From Megamerina dolium (taxonomy: Eukaryota; Arthropoda; Insecta; Diptera; Megamerinidae), in NCBI GenBank assembly GCA_963854835.1, contig OY978530.1, positions 36,160,639 to 36,224,638 of the forward strand: 64,000 nucleotides of DNA, in the 5' to 3' direction. Position 1 is the first letter of the stretch; every line of letters starts with the position of its first letter. Under the pieces are notes generated by a model that worked only from the letters and a program-made list of their open reading frames with translations, made no database searches and was not told the origin of the DNA. Shown here one piece after another: positions 21,377-32,192 of the stretch. Position numbers and translations under genes: made by a program.

Positions 21377-21909
21377 CTTACTTACTTACTTATGTGGCCA
21401 TAACAACCGAATATCGATTTAGGCCGAAAATAACATGCTTCACCAGCCATGTCTGTTCTTTGTTAGCTGGCGCCAGTTAGAAATTCCAAGCGCAGTCAGG
21501 TTCTCCAGTACTTGGTCTTTGCACCTGAGGTTAGGTCTTACTCTTCTGCGTCGTCCTACAGCGGGTTCCGAATATAACAACTTCTTAGCTGGAGCGTGTT
21601 GTTCCATTCTCTCGACATGACCTAGCCAGCGCAGCCGCTGGATTTTGATGCGCTTTACTCATGGTTGTACCTTATTCGGTACTCGCCACCAACGCAAATA
21701 GGTACAAAGATTTTGCGTAGGACTTTTCTCTCGAAAACTCCAAGCATTCCCTCATCCAAGGTGGAAATTGTCCAGGCTGCAGCGCCATATGTTAAGACAG
21801 GCATGATGAGAGACTTGTAGAGTGTAGTTTTCGTTCTTCGAGAGAGGGCTCGACTTCCCAATTGCTTACTCAGCCCCAAGTAACACCTGTTAGCAAGAGT
21901 TATCCTAGC
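21377..21909 (-). mobile_element. LINE B 3' fragment, copy 2
   Basis: Duplicate of 7441-7973, with the (CTTA)n tail at the left and the RT C-terminal open frame at 21655-21987. Confidence 0.85.
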
Positions 21910-23412
21910 GATAACAACATTGTTGAGCAGTGGAACAATCTCTTCTCTTAAAAAGTATATTAGGGCGTACGAATTATGGCAAGGCATTATCGTTATTAGG
22001 CAGTCACTAGCTGAATTAGAATTTTCAGTTTCTAGTTATTTTTTTTTTTTCTTTCGTTGTTTGTTTATGATAGAACGCTGACTTGCGAACTTGCTCTGAC
22101 TAAATATTTTATTATAGATGAGTACCAAGTAACGACATTTTGAATTTTGATTTTTGTGCTAGGCATACTTAAACATGACTTCACATCCCAGCAAGAACAG
22201 CGTGACCGTAATACCAATACACTCATACAATTTTTGATTTTCGCTAACACACCCAAACACTTTTTTAAATTGAAGAAAGATCCAACCGGATTTATCTATA
22301 CTCGATTTCATAGTTTCTTATCTTCGCTCAGCAGTACTTAATTGAAAATAAAAAAATAAAAAAACAAACTCATTGTTGCGACTGAGGTTGTCATTTTGTT
22401 AATTGCTAAAGATGTATGTAAAAATGAATAATATTTTAGTATGTAGCCGTAGGTAAGTGATTAGCGCGTTCACTTTCCGATCTGTATGTTCTGAGTTCGA
22501 TCGCCGGCTGTGGAGCGGAATTTTAATTATGAAGGGCATTTATTTCGAATGTTGATATCGGTGATGTTATGTCGTCAAGCGATTGGCAATTCTTAGGGCA
22601 AATAGTTAAGCGAATAGTTCTTGTAACGCAAAGATCAAGAGCAACTTTGCTTTGCTCTACTTATCTATCCCTCTTATATGTGCATTAATAATTTTTTTTC
22701 ATGTGAAAATTTATGTTGTTTTTAATAAAATTGTTGGTAATTAATTTTTTTTTAATGAAAAAAAAGTAAATATATATTTAAAAAAAAATTTGCCCTTTTC
22801 GGGATTTGCACCCGGGTTCTTCCCACTGCAGAGCTCATGTCTAACCACTATGCTCCTGCACTATGTGTGCGGCGTTGGCTGAAAAAAAGTATTTAAATCG
22901 AAGGGCAAAAACCAATAATTGTGATAAAGACATGCATATTACTTGTATTGAGGCAAACATGTGTGTAAGAAGGTAATAGAAAAACACATGTGTACAAAAA
23001 TGTTTCTACGTTTTTCCCAAATCTCTTAATAAAGTAAAAGCAAAAAACAGATGTATGTGACTATTAAAATGACATCTATGAACGTTCTTGCTGGGATCGT
23101 AGTTATTGTTCGATATTGGTTAATATACATATATACACGGGTACGTATATGAATATGCATGTACACTTATATATTTATATATATACGAATATATTATTGT
23201 TATTTTTTATAAAAAGACCAAGGGTGATATAATGTATAAAAGTTAAATTTAGATGTCTCAGTTTGACAACAACAAAAATTGTATGATTTCTATCAGTTGT
23301 GTTCAGTTTAATATATGTGTATATATGTCATGAATATGTAAATATGCCATAAGTTACATTAGACCTACCTTTAATAAATATGCCTGAACAACTTTACCGG
23401 ATATTACGATTG
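21910..23412. other. AT-rich spacer, copy 2, with two tRNA-like segments
   Basis: Duplicate of 7974-9477. No genes. tRNA-like segments lie at 22444-22516 (plus) and 22792-22860 (minus). The latter differs from unit 1 by one base (CCCGGGTTC versus CCCGAGTTC). Confidence 0.6.
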
Positions 23413-23414
23413 TA

Positions 23415-24720
23415 AAGGGTTATCCATTTTGCGGTTTCAAAAGTAAATGTAAATAAAACACATATAAAATATTTTTTATCATGATATTTCTTTTTTATTA
23501 TAAAGTTTGAACGTTGACATTATGTGCGAAGTACTACATCATTTAAATGACCACCACGCGAATTGTTGCAAGCATCGATTTTTTTGAGGTAATTTTCGAC
23601 CACTTTTTGACACATATTGGGCGGTATCTCAGCCATAACGTGACGAATGTTGGTTTTTAGGTGCTCAAGAGTTAAAGGTTTATCTGCATAAACACGGTCT
23701 TTCGCGTAGCCCCACAAAAAAAAAGTCAAGCGGTGTCAAATCGCATGATCTTGGTGGCCACTTCATATCGCCACGACGAGAAATTACGCGGCCAGAAAAT
23801 TTCTCTTGCAATAAAGCCATATTCGCTCGAGTTGTGTGGCTTGTGGCACCGTCTTGTTGAAACCACATATTCTCTAAGTCGTATTCTTCAATAGCAGGCA
23901 AAAAAAAGTCGGTTATCATATGACCATAACGCTCCGAATTGACGGTGACAGTCATTCCATAGTCGATTTCGAAGAAGTAAGGTCCAATCACACCTCCGGA
24001 CCAAAGAGCGCACCAAGCAGTGACTTTTTGTGGATGTAGTGGCCTCTCTTCAATTACTTGAGGATTCTCAGAACCCCAAATACGACAATTTTGTTTGTTA
24101 ACATACCCACCGAGTGAGAAATGTGCTTCGTCGCTGAAGAAAATTTTGTTCGAAAAAACGCCATCCACCGCCTGTTGTTCAAGCACCCATTCGACGTATC
24201 TACGACGTTGTGAATGGTCAGCTGGCTTCAGTTGTTGTGTGAGCTGGATTTTATATAGATGTAGGTGTAGATCCAAATGCAAAATACGCCATAATGTGCC
24301 GTAAGACAGTCCTAATTCCTGAGAACGACGAGGAATCGACACATTCGGGTCTTCGGCAACACTTTCACTTACAGCAGCAATATTTTCGGTGGTACGAGCA
24401 AAACGATGATGCACAGGCCTTACAATATCTCTAACCGATCCAGTCTCTTCATATTTCTTCACAATTTTGCCAATTGGATGCGTAGTTGGACGATTATGTA
24501 AACCATAATCTCCTCTTAAAGCACGATATGTGGCTGTGGCAGAATCACCATTTTTGTAGTAGGTTTTTACACTTTTAATGCGTTGTGCGATAGTTAAGCG
24601 ATCCATTTTCGCAAATGTCAGACTTTGAACTGAAAAAGAAAGAAATTGTTTTTACAACTCAGTTTGACAGATGTCGAATTCTAACCCTATACTTTTGAAA
24701 CCGCGAAATGGATAACCCTT
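23415..24720 (-). mobile_element. DD41D (rosa-type) mariner, copy 2
   Basis: Duplicate of 9480-10785 with the same inverted repeats and flanking TA (23413-23414, 24721-24722). The left inverted repeat has TTTTGCGG, matching the right end and the third mariner. Unit 1 has the derived TTTTGTGG. Confidence 0.95.
23520..24606 (-). pseudogene. Mariner DD41D transposase, frameshifted, copy 2
   Basis: Same transposase as 9585-10671 with start at 24606, D159, D252 and D294. It has the same extra A in the homopolymer, which shifts the frame after DFF. One amino-acid difference is visible: HSQRRRYVEW here versus HSQRGRYVEW in copy 1. The third mariner also has Arg, so Gly is derived in copy 1. Confidence 0.93.
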
Positions 24721-24722
24721 TA

Positions 24723-26687
24723 TATTAGACAATATTAGAGCTATCATTCTCGAGATACAGTCGCAATTATGTAAAAATGTGATGAAAATTTTCATTATTA
24801 AAATCATTAGGTCATATGCAAGAAGAGTCGTGGCGGATATTTGGCAGATATTGTGTTTCATTACTAACCTCATAATTTGTACTTTTGACAGAAATATAAT
24901 TATCAGCTCTTTTCACAAAAAACCGTTTTTATACTCTTTCATCTACATATACGACTCTCTTGCATTTCACTCTCTTTTCTTTCTCAAAATTTTGCTATTA
25001 TTACTATTTATTTCACGGTACTTTATTATTATATATTTCAGAGAACTTCGATAATGTGCATTTGCATAAGTCAACTAAGTTTCAATATTATTACTAAATT
25101 TTATAGCTAGTATTTAAATATTTTTAACTCTTTAAACTTATAAAAAATATTCAATATCAAATTTTAACAAACAGACGAATATGAATAGCGACAACAAATG
25201 ACGCAAAAAAGAATCAGTAACTCCAACCAAATCAAAAATGCCCGTGTTAACTAACTCGGCTTAAGATATATGTATGCAACACTGCTTGGGTTAAAAAAAT
25301 GTCAGTTTAACTTTAAGTTACTTAGCTCTGAATTTATAAATTTAACCTTGGATATTCTGCAAGTGGGTCTTATTGTGAAAAGAACATGCATGCATAATAT
25401 CAACTAAACTGATTGCTTCTTTTTTTAAGTCGTAATAGTATTGTAGTAAGTAAGTAAAAGTATTTATGTAGAGTACATCCTGTAATCGTAACAGATTATA
25501 AATATATAATATCGACATGTATATCTTTTTTCAGACGTTTGTTTGTTTTAACTCTTTCACTAAAATGAGGGGATGGTTTTTCAATCATTCAGAGTCATGT
25601 TATAACGCTTTCCTAAACACATTTTAATAATTTTCAGGCCTGTATGCAGGGGCCCTATTCCAATTGACTTTCACTTACGACCGTTCGCTAAAATCCTCCT
25701 AATCAATTCTAGAGAAAATAAGAGGCAATTGCGATTCTGATTGCTTTAATTCTCTTATTCTCCTTTCGCTTGTTTTCTTATTTTGACAGACAGCTTAAGA
25801 CTTCGGATAAACTGTCATATTCTGATAATTCATTTACCACATTTACAAATACAATTGAAGTATTGTTTAAAGTTTCCATTTAATCGCTTCAAAGAATTTA
25901 AAATAGCAGGTATTATTTATCTGAAACACATTTCATGATTCCACGATTTTCTGCACATGATCTTTTAATTCCTTTATTTTGATTACTTTATTAAAACGTG
26001 CAATATTTTCAATGTTTACATTATTTTCCACTGAATTTTGTTATACAACATACAACAACATACACACACTATGTTATTGTTATCCCGAATATGCTATTTT
26101 AAATTAAATATCACTATATTCAAATGCACAAATATACACAAAAACCATTTGACATTTCTCACTATAAAAAAGTGCCACAGTGGCGGATAAGACAACTAAA
26201 AATTATACTAAGAGTTTAGTGAATTAGAATATATCGGATAAATTATTAAATTAAAGCTTAAGCGGAGTAGTTAGAGCTAAACCTAAATTGTAAATTGCAA
26301 TATGGCTGCTGATCCTATAAAAGTTAAACTGCCCTACAAATGCATACTTCATTGCAAATTTTTGTTTTGCCAGTTTGCATTTTCGCATTCAGATGCATTT
26401 TTTTTGTTGAATTTTTGCGCTTCGCATGGCGTTGTAATCATGAGTGTCGCAAGCCAAAACCAAACACTCCATTAGGATCACTTATCGAGGAGCTTATCAG
26501 TTAGCACCGTCCTCTATGGAATGAGTGGTGAGACCAGGAATGCTGCCGCAAAGAAAGAAAAGAAACCCCTGCGACCAGATACTACGCTAGCGGTTAAGAA
26601 GTGGTACAGAGAGAAAAGGTGTGCTGAGAGATGCCATTTTCGGCGGTAGAAGATGGAAAATGGCTCATAATCAAAATTGGTAAGCAG
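24723..26687. other. AT-rich spacer, copy 2
   Basis: Duplicate of 10788-12764 with about 12 bp net deletion; nothing recognisable. Confidence 0.55.
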
Positions 26688-27354
26688 GCCTTCAGTATTT
26701 GCTTAAAATACCGTTTCTTTACTATCGCATATAAGATCTTATCATCATCATTGTATGAAAGACTAATAGTTTGATTAGACCTTATCACTTTACCTTATTA
26801 CTGGAGCTTTAGGCCTAATAAATTTACCATCAACCAGATTCACACACTACGCCAAATCTAGGTAAACACTCAAGAAAAACAGATCGACGGTCGTGTGTTA
26901 TACAATATATTTGTTGATTATAAAGCAGCTTTAAAAAGCTCGATACGGAATTACTGAGCAACAAATTCTGAAATTCCTTCAAAATTCATGAGACTTTGCA
27001 GGATGAAATATACACTCCTTGTGTAGAAAATATTAGGACGGATTTTAAACCCGCTTAATTCCGCACGACGTTTCACATGTAGTGACTTCGTACCGTGTAA
27101 CTTCTTCAAAGTGGAATATTGTAGATAACATAATACGGACTCCTGATTAACAACATAATGCATGCGATCAGTTAGTGCAGCATGCTTTGAATTAAAAAGA
27201 GAGCCAAGTCGAATGCGTCTTTCGGTGAACGAGTGTAAAATGAAGTGCCTCGTGTGAACAAGTCTCGCCCTACTAGAAAACACATTACGATTGTAAACTC
27301 CACTTCTTTAGTAGTAAGGGATATCGTCCATCTTGGCATCATTATTAACACCAG
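26688..27354 (+). pseudogene. LINE B-type RT remnant (plus), copy 2
   Basis: Duplicate of 12765-13431, ending at the third BEL LTR. Confidence 0.72.
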
Positions 27355-27751
27355 TGTTAATAAAGTCGACAATTTTTGACAATTTTGAAAAAATTTAATT
27401 CATTTAATTTGCAATCAAATTTATTTAATATTATACCTAATATTTAAAGTGATATAAATCCTTCTTTAGAAAATTAATAAATTCAATCTATTCCACTCTG
27501 CCTTCGGTTTTCTTCTGAATCGCTTGGTCGAATTACTTCTCCCCTTTATTACTTTTTGACCAATCAGCATTCACCACGCATACCCACTGTTATGTTGGAC
27601 TTACGTCAACTGCGCTGCCAGACACTCCCCCCTGGTATATGCAGTCGATCAGGATGTACCGAACTCTTCAGATCCAGAACGGAAATTTTGGCAGCGGGTC
27701 TCTCATAGATCCCACAAGTTGTCTTGAGCATAGCGCTTCTAACTCTTCCAT
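27355..27751 (-). mobile_element. BEL/Pao fragment, copy 3 (3' LTR plus ~130 bp)
   Basis: Third start of the composite unit: 3' LTR 27355-27620, then 131 bp of the Pol C-terminal region, which stops abruptly after CTAACTCTTCCAT at 27751. The corresponding position in unit 2 is 13828. This is the right-hand breakpoint of the tandem array; the following base belongs to LINE A. Confidence 0.9.
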
Positions 27752-28612
27752 TATCTGTATCTGTGGATTAATTTGATACTTTGTCTTTAAAAAACATGGA
27801 GGCAGGAATAAAAGCAAAGATTTTTTTTGATTTAATAAAACTCCAAAACGATTTTGGATTCAACTTGATGTTATTTTCACATTGAAGAATATACTGCTTA
27901 TATAGAAATTTATTAAGGCAATTAAATTCCTTCTCATAGTAGGGGTGTTTAGTTTTAGCTACAATGTTTTTTGTGGGCCTCTAAATAGCAAAATATTTAT
28001 TTCTGCGATTTTTCAACTTCTTTAGGTCTTTAGTGTACCAAGGCAATTTATGTACTTTTTTAGGTACAAGAGGTATATTTTACTCAAAAACTCATCATAC
28101 GATTCTGAAGCATTAAGACCAGTGAACAAGCATTCCCAATCTAAACTCTCAAGAATACCATTTATATGGTTAAAATCACATACACATAAGTTACAATTAA
28201 ACTGTCCAATTAAATTATCAGAAGAATCACTTAGTAAAGCATCAAATTCGATTTCTAAGAATAACGGCACATGATGCAAATTCAATTCAGAGACAGGAGA
28301 AATACATTCCGTGAACTTCAAATTAACATTATTACTTATGAGAATATGATTTAGAATTCTATTTATCATATATACATAAGAATTAATCTGTATTAAATCA
28401 ATACTAAATAAACTATCAATAAGGTACATTTCATATGACTTACGTTATTAGGTGTATGAATTATATCTTTACATATAGAAGACCAAGTGATATTAGGCAG
28501 GTTAAAATCACCAAGTGCACTTACATGATTATCACCAGCAGTTTCCTCAAAAATATGTAATATATTAGCCACATGAGCACAATATAACTCATCTGAACTT
28601 GACGGGGGAATG
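27752..28612 (-). pseudogene. LINE A (jockey/CR1-like): endonuclease end and RT start
   Basis: Minus-strand non-LTR retrotransposon remnant. From right to left it carries the late apurinic-type endonuclease motifs (IPPSSSDELY near 28600; GDFNLPNITW near 28500), then the stretch 28022-28429 with the conserved end of the endonuclease (HHVPLFLEIEFD) and the pre-RT linker (LPWYTKDLKKLKNRRNKYF, KLNPKSFWSFIKSKK near 27850). A 1-bp frameshift lies at about 28430-28440, and in-frame stops occur near 27980 and 27770. The clade is inferred from motif style only. It is truncated on the left by the composite-array breakpoint and interrupted on the right by the mariner. Confidence 0.78.
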
Positions 28613-28719
28613 TAAAGGGTTATCCATTTTGCGGTTTCAAAAGTAAATGTAAATAAAACACATATAAAATATTTTTTATCATGATATTTCTTTTTTATTA
28701 TAAAGTTTGAACGTTGACA

Positions 28720-29088
28720 TTATTTGTGAAATACTACATCATTTAAATGACCACCACGAGAATTGTTGCAAGCATCGATTCTTTTGAGGTAATTTTCGAC
28801 TTTTTGACACATATTGGGCGGTATCTCAGCCATAACGTGACGAATGTTGGTTTTTAGGTGCTGAAGAGTTAAAGGTTTATCTGCATAAACACGGTCTTTC
28901 GCGTAGCCCCACAAAAAAAAGTCAAGCGGAGTCAAATCGCATGATCTTGGTGTCCACTTGATATCGCCACGACGAGAAATTACGCGGCCAGAAAATTTCT
29001 CTTGCAATAAAGCCATATTCGCTCGAGTTGTGTGGCATGTGGCATCGTCTTGTTGAAACCACATATTTCTAAGTCGTATTCTTCAATA
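28720..29088 (-). pseudogene. Mariner transposase C-terminal part, copy 3
   Basis: Encodes the second and third catalytic aspartates (WFQQDDATCHTT and CDLTPLDFFLWGY) and the C-terminus to 28720. Asp replaces the usual Gly right after the second catalytic Asp. A 1-bp deletion just upstream (TTAGAAATATG versus TTAGAGAATATG) shifts the frame before MWFQQ, and a 3-bp deletion removes one Val in CQKVENYL. The N-terminal part lies across the LINE at 30805-31530. Confidence 0.9.
29076..29088. repeat. 13-bp target-site duplication, left copy
   Basis: GTATTCTTCAATA at 29076-29088 is repeated at 30805-30817. In the uninterrupted mariners this sequence occurs once. It flanks the LINE B insertion, as expected for target-primed reverse transcription. 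Confidence 0.95.
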
Positions 29089-29129
29089 CTACTTACTTAC
29101 TTATGTGGCCATAACAACCGAATATCGAT

Positions 29130-29318
29130 TTAGGCCGAAAATAACATGCTTCGCCAGCCATCTCTGTTCTTCGCTAGCTGGCGCCAGTTAGAAATTCCAA
29201 GCGCCGTCAGGTTCTCCAGTACTTGGTCTTTCCACCTGAGGTTTGGTCTTCCTCTTCTGCGTCGTCCTACAGCGGGCTCCGAATATAACACCTTCTTAGC
29301 TGGAGCGTGTTCTTCCAT
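29130..29318 (-). pseudogene. LINE B C-terminal segment
   Basis: 62-codon open piece with RRRRGRPNLRWKDQVLENLT and LGISNWRQLAKNRDGWRSM, the conserved C-terminal tail of this LINE type. It is separated from the RT core by a TAA just before MEEHAP. Confidence 0.8.
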
Positions 29319-29575
29319 TTACTCGACATGACCTAGCCAGCGCAATCGCTGGATTTTGATGCGCTTTACTATGTCAGTATCGGCATACAGCTCGTACAGC
29401 TCATGGTTGTACCTTATTCGGTACTCGCCACCAACGCAAATAGGTCCAAAGATCCTGCGTAGGACTTTCTCTCGAAAACTCCAAGCATTCGCTCATCCGA
29501 GGTGGAAATTGTCCAGGCTTCAGCGCCATATGTTAGGACAGGCATGATGAGAGACTTGTAGAGTGTAGTTTTCAT

Positions 29576-30343
29576 TCATCGAGAGAGGGCTCGACTTCTC
29601 CATTGCTCACTCAGCCCAAAGTAACACCTGTTAGCAAGAGTTATCCTACGCATGATCTCCAAGCTGACGTCATTACTGCTGTTAATGCTGGTTCCAAGAT
29701 ATACAAAGTCCCTTACTACTTCAAAAGCGTAGTTGTCAACAGTGACGTGCTGCCCAAGACGCCGGGACTCTTTGTTTGTTGATACTAGATACTTCGTCTT
29801 GCCCTCGCTCACCGTAAGTCCCATTCGACGCGACTCTCTTTCTAACTCTGAGAATGCTGCATTGACTGCTCGCGTGTTCATGCCGATTATGTCAATATCG
29901 TCGGCATACGCCAACAGCTTGACACTTTTGTTGAAGATAGTGCCATTATGTCGTAGATCAGCAGCTCGTATTATTTTCTCCATAAAAAGATTGAAGAAGT
30001 CGCACGATAACGAATCACCTTGTCTGAAACCCCTTTCGGTACTAAACGGTGCAGAGAGGTCCTTCCCAATTTTCACTGCACAACGGGAGTTATGCAGTGT
30101 CATTCTACAAAGTCGAATGAGCTTTGCAGGAATACCGAACTCAGACATTGTTGCGTAGAGGTAATCCCTTACCGGACTGTCGAAAGCGGCTTTATAATCA
30201 GCAAATAGGTGGTGTGTGTCGATCTGTTTTTCTTGGGTCTTCTCCAGGATTTGGCGCAGTGTGAAAATCTGGTCGATGGTGGATTTACCAGGTCTGAAGC
30301 CACACTGATAAGGTCCAATCAGGTTGCTGAGCATAGGCTTCAA
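29576..30343 (-). pseudogene. LINE B reverse transcriptase core
   Basis: The longest open piece of the LINE (255 codons), from PMLSNLIGPYQCGFRPGKST to RSRALSR. It contains both catalytic motifs (FADYKAAFD near residue 48 and YADD near residue 146) and the thumb region ([30 protein letters not shown]). It ends at a TGA where the copy at 7441-7973 has an arginine codon. The protein would nick and reverse-transcribe at genomic targets if complete, but the endonuclease is absent through 5' truncation. Confidence 0.88.
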
Positions 30344-30495
30344 CCTTTCACACAGTACGCTCGATAGAACCTTGTATGCGATGCTCAGGAGACTTATTCC
30401 ACGGTAGTTGGCGCAAATTGTGGGGTCTCCTTTTTTATGTACAGGACAGAGAACACTGAGCCTTCAATCATCAGGCATGCTTTCATCCGTCCATA

Positions 30496-31530
30496 TTATG
30501 AGCTGGTCATGCAGGCGAGCAGCTCTTCGCCTCCGGTCTTAAACAACTCGGCAGGCAGGCCATCAGCACCTGCAGCTTTGTTGTTCTTCAGCCTTAAAAT
30601 GGCCGTTTCAACCTCGTCATAGTCGGGTGGTGGAATATCAACACCATCATCTGTAATTGCGGTTATCCGGAAAACTCCTCCACTGGCGGAATTGTTCGTA
30701 GCATCGCCATTCAGTAACGTGGAGAAGTGTTCCCTCCATAGGCTCAGTACACTCTGGACATCCGTAACCAGATTCCCATTTCCATCACGACAAAAAGAGG
30801 CTCCGTATTCTTCAATAGCAGGCAAAAAAAAGTCGGTTATCATATGACCATAACGCTCCGAATTGACGGTGACAGTCGTTCCATCGTCGTTTTCGAAGAA
30901 GTAAGGTCCAATCACACCTCCGGACCAAAGAGCGCACCAAGCAGTGACTTTTTGTGGATGTAGTGGCCTCTCTTCAATTACTTGAGGATTCTCAGAACCC
31001 CAAATACGACAATTTTGTTTGTTAACATACCCACCGAGTGAGAAATGTGCTTCGTCGCTGAAGAAAATTTTGTTCGAAAAATCGCCGTCCACCGCCTGTT
31101 GTTCAAGCACCCATTCGACGTATCTACGACGTTGTGAGTGGTCAGCTGGCTTCAGTTGTTGTGTGAGCTGGATTTTATATAGATGTAGGTGTAGATCCAA
31201 ATGCAAAATACGCCATAATGTGCTGTAAGACAGTCCTAATTCCTGAGAACGACGAGGAATCGACACATTCGGGTCTTCGGCAACACTTTCACTTACAGCA
31301 GCGATATTTTCGGTGGTACGAGCGAAACGATGATGCACAGGCCTTACAATATCTGTAACCAATCCAGTCTTTTCATATTTCTTCACAATTTTGCCAATTG
31401 CTTGCGTAGTTGGACGATTATGTAAACCATAATCTCCTCTTAAAGCACGATATGTGGCTGTGGCAGAATCACCATTTTTGTAGTAGGTTTTTACAATTTT
31501 AATGCGTTGTGCGATAGTTAAGCGATCCAT
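30496..31530 (-). pseudogene. Chimeric open frame: mariner transposase N-half fused to LINE B RT
   Basis: A continuous 344-codon frame. Residues 1-238 are mariner transposase from MDRLTIAQRIKIVKTYY through the helix-turn-helix region and first catalytic Asp (FFSDEAHFSLGG) to LPAIEEY. From residue 239 the frame runs through the LINE B junction into RT sequence (ASFCRDGNGNLVTDVQSV ... AAGADGLPAELFKTGGEELL) and stops at 30496. It is a by-product of insertion. I see no evidence of expression or selection. The transposase part lacks the second and third catalytic aspartates. Confidence 0.85.
30805..30817. repeat. 13-bp target-site duplication, right copy
   Basis: GTATTCTTCAATA, identical to 29076-29088. 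Confidence 0.95.
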
Positions 31531-31645
31531 TTTCGCAAAGTCAGACTTTGAACTGAAAAAGAAAGAAATTGTTTTAACAACTCAGTTTGACAGATGTCGA
31601 ATTGTAGCCCTATACTTATGAAACCGCGAAATGGATAACCCTTTA

Positions 31646-31782
31646 TATTATAAATGTTTTTGAAACCAATGTAGTGGATGCCAATTACTCATTTATCTAT
31701 GTCGAATATCTTGTATTGCTCTTGCCCTGGATAACTCTTCATAAAAAATCTCTGCTTCAAAGTGTACGGCGAAATAGTTAAA
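31646..31782 (-). pseudogene. LINE A continuation beyond the mariner (tentative)
   Basis: Joining the LINE A frame across the mariner TA gives a hydrophobic strand followed by the IPPSSSDE motif (FII-Y-IPPSS style), as expected for the endonuclease. Further right the frame meets a stop near 31685, and similarity can no longer be judged. Confidence 0.45.
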
Positions 31783-31936
31783 CGCCATTACTGCTGGTCC
31801 CAAGATAGACAAAGTCCCTTACTACTTCAAAAGCGTAGTTGTCAACAGTGACGTGCTGTCCAAGACGCCGGGACTCTTTCTTTGTTGACACTAGATACTT
31901 CGTCTTGCCCTCGTTCACCGTGAGACCCATCCGACA
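31783..31936 (-). mobile_element. Small LINE B fragment
   Basis: Minus strand reads [20 protein letters not shown] and [17 protein letters not shown], the RT thumb region of LINE B (compare 29690-29830). The left end has a 9-bp deletion relative to that copy. The right end stops at the codon before RMGLTV, where a TA-rich microsatellite begins. Confidence 0.85.
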
Positions 31937-31975
31937 TATATATATACATATATGTATATATACATATATATATAA

Positions 31976-32008
<33 letters not shown>

Positions 32009-32061
32009 CATATATATATACATATATATATATACATATATATACATATATATATATATAC

Positions 32062-32108
<47 letters not shown>

Positions 32109-32119
32109 TATACATATAG

Positions 32120-32188
<69 letters not shown>
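31937..32188. repeat. TA-rich microsatellite
   Basis: About 250 bp of (TA)n with interspersed CATA units (ATATACATATATA pattern), becoming pure (TA)n at about 32127-32188. Open frames of alternating Tyr-Ile here are artefacts. Confidence 0.95.

Positions 32189-32192
<4 letters not shown>

Larger units (their letters stand above)
13432..27354. repeat. Tandem composite unit 2 (complete)
   Basis: Second, complete copy of the composite repeat, bounded by identical junctions at 13431/13432 and 27354/27355, where the decayed plus-strand LINE meets the BEL 3' LTR. The same junction at both ends shows a true head-to-tail order. Every disabling lesion I could compare inside BEL and the mariner is shared with unit 1, so these lesions pre-date the duplication. 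Differences private to one unit are the 33-, 37- and ~12-bp indels and a few substitutions. Confidence 0.95.
29089..30804 (-). mobile_element. LINE B (RTE-like?), 5'-truncated, inserted in mariner
   Basis: A 1716-bp non-LTR retrotransposon on the minus strand, with 13-bp target-site duplications at both ends and a (TAAG)n 3' tail at the left (29091-29106). It encodes RT from the fingers to the C-terminus: KNNKAAGADGLPAELF, GFRPGKSTIDQIFTLRQ, LFADYKAAFDS (motif A), RQGDSLSCDFFN, AYADDIDIIG (catalytic YADD), GRPNLRWKDQVLENL. Broken by a frameshift near 30490 and TGA/TAA stops near 30460, 29578 and 29319. The clade is uncertain; the simple-repeat tail and single RT style suggest RTE or a relative. 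Confidence 0.88.
28615..31643 (-). mobile_element. DD41D mariner, copy 3, split by a LINE insertion
   Basis: Inverted repeats AAGGGTTATCCATTTTGCGG (from 28615) and its partner ending at 31643, flanked by TA at 28613-28614 and 31644-31645. Without the 1716-bp LINE and one 13-bp target copy it is 1300 bp, essentially full length. It has the 8-A version of the homopolymer and therefore an intact C-terminal frame, but it is broken by the LINE. Confidence 0.95.
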
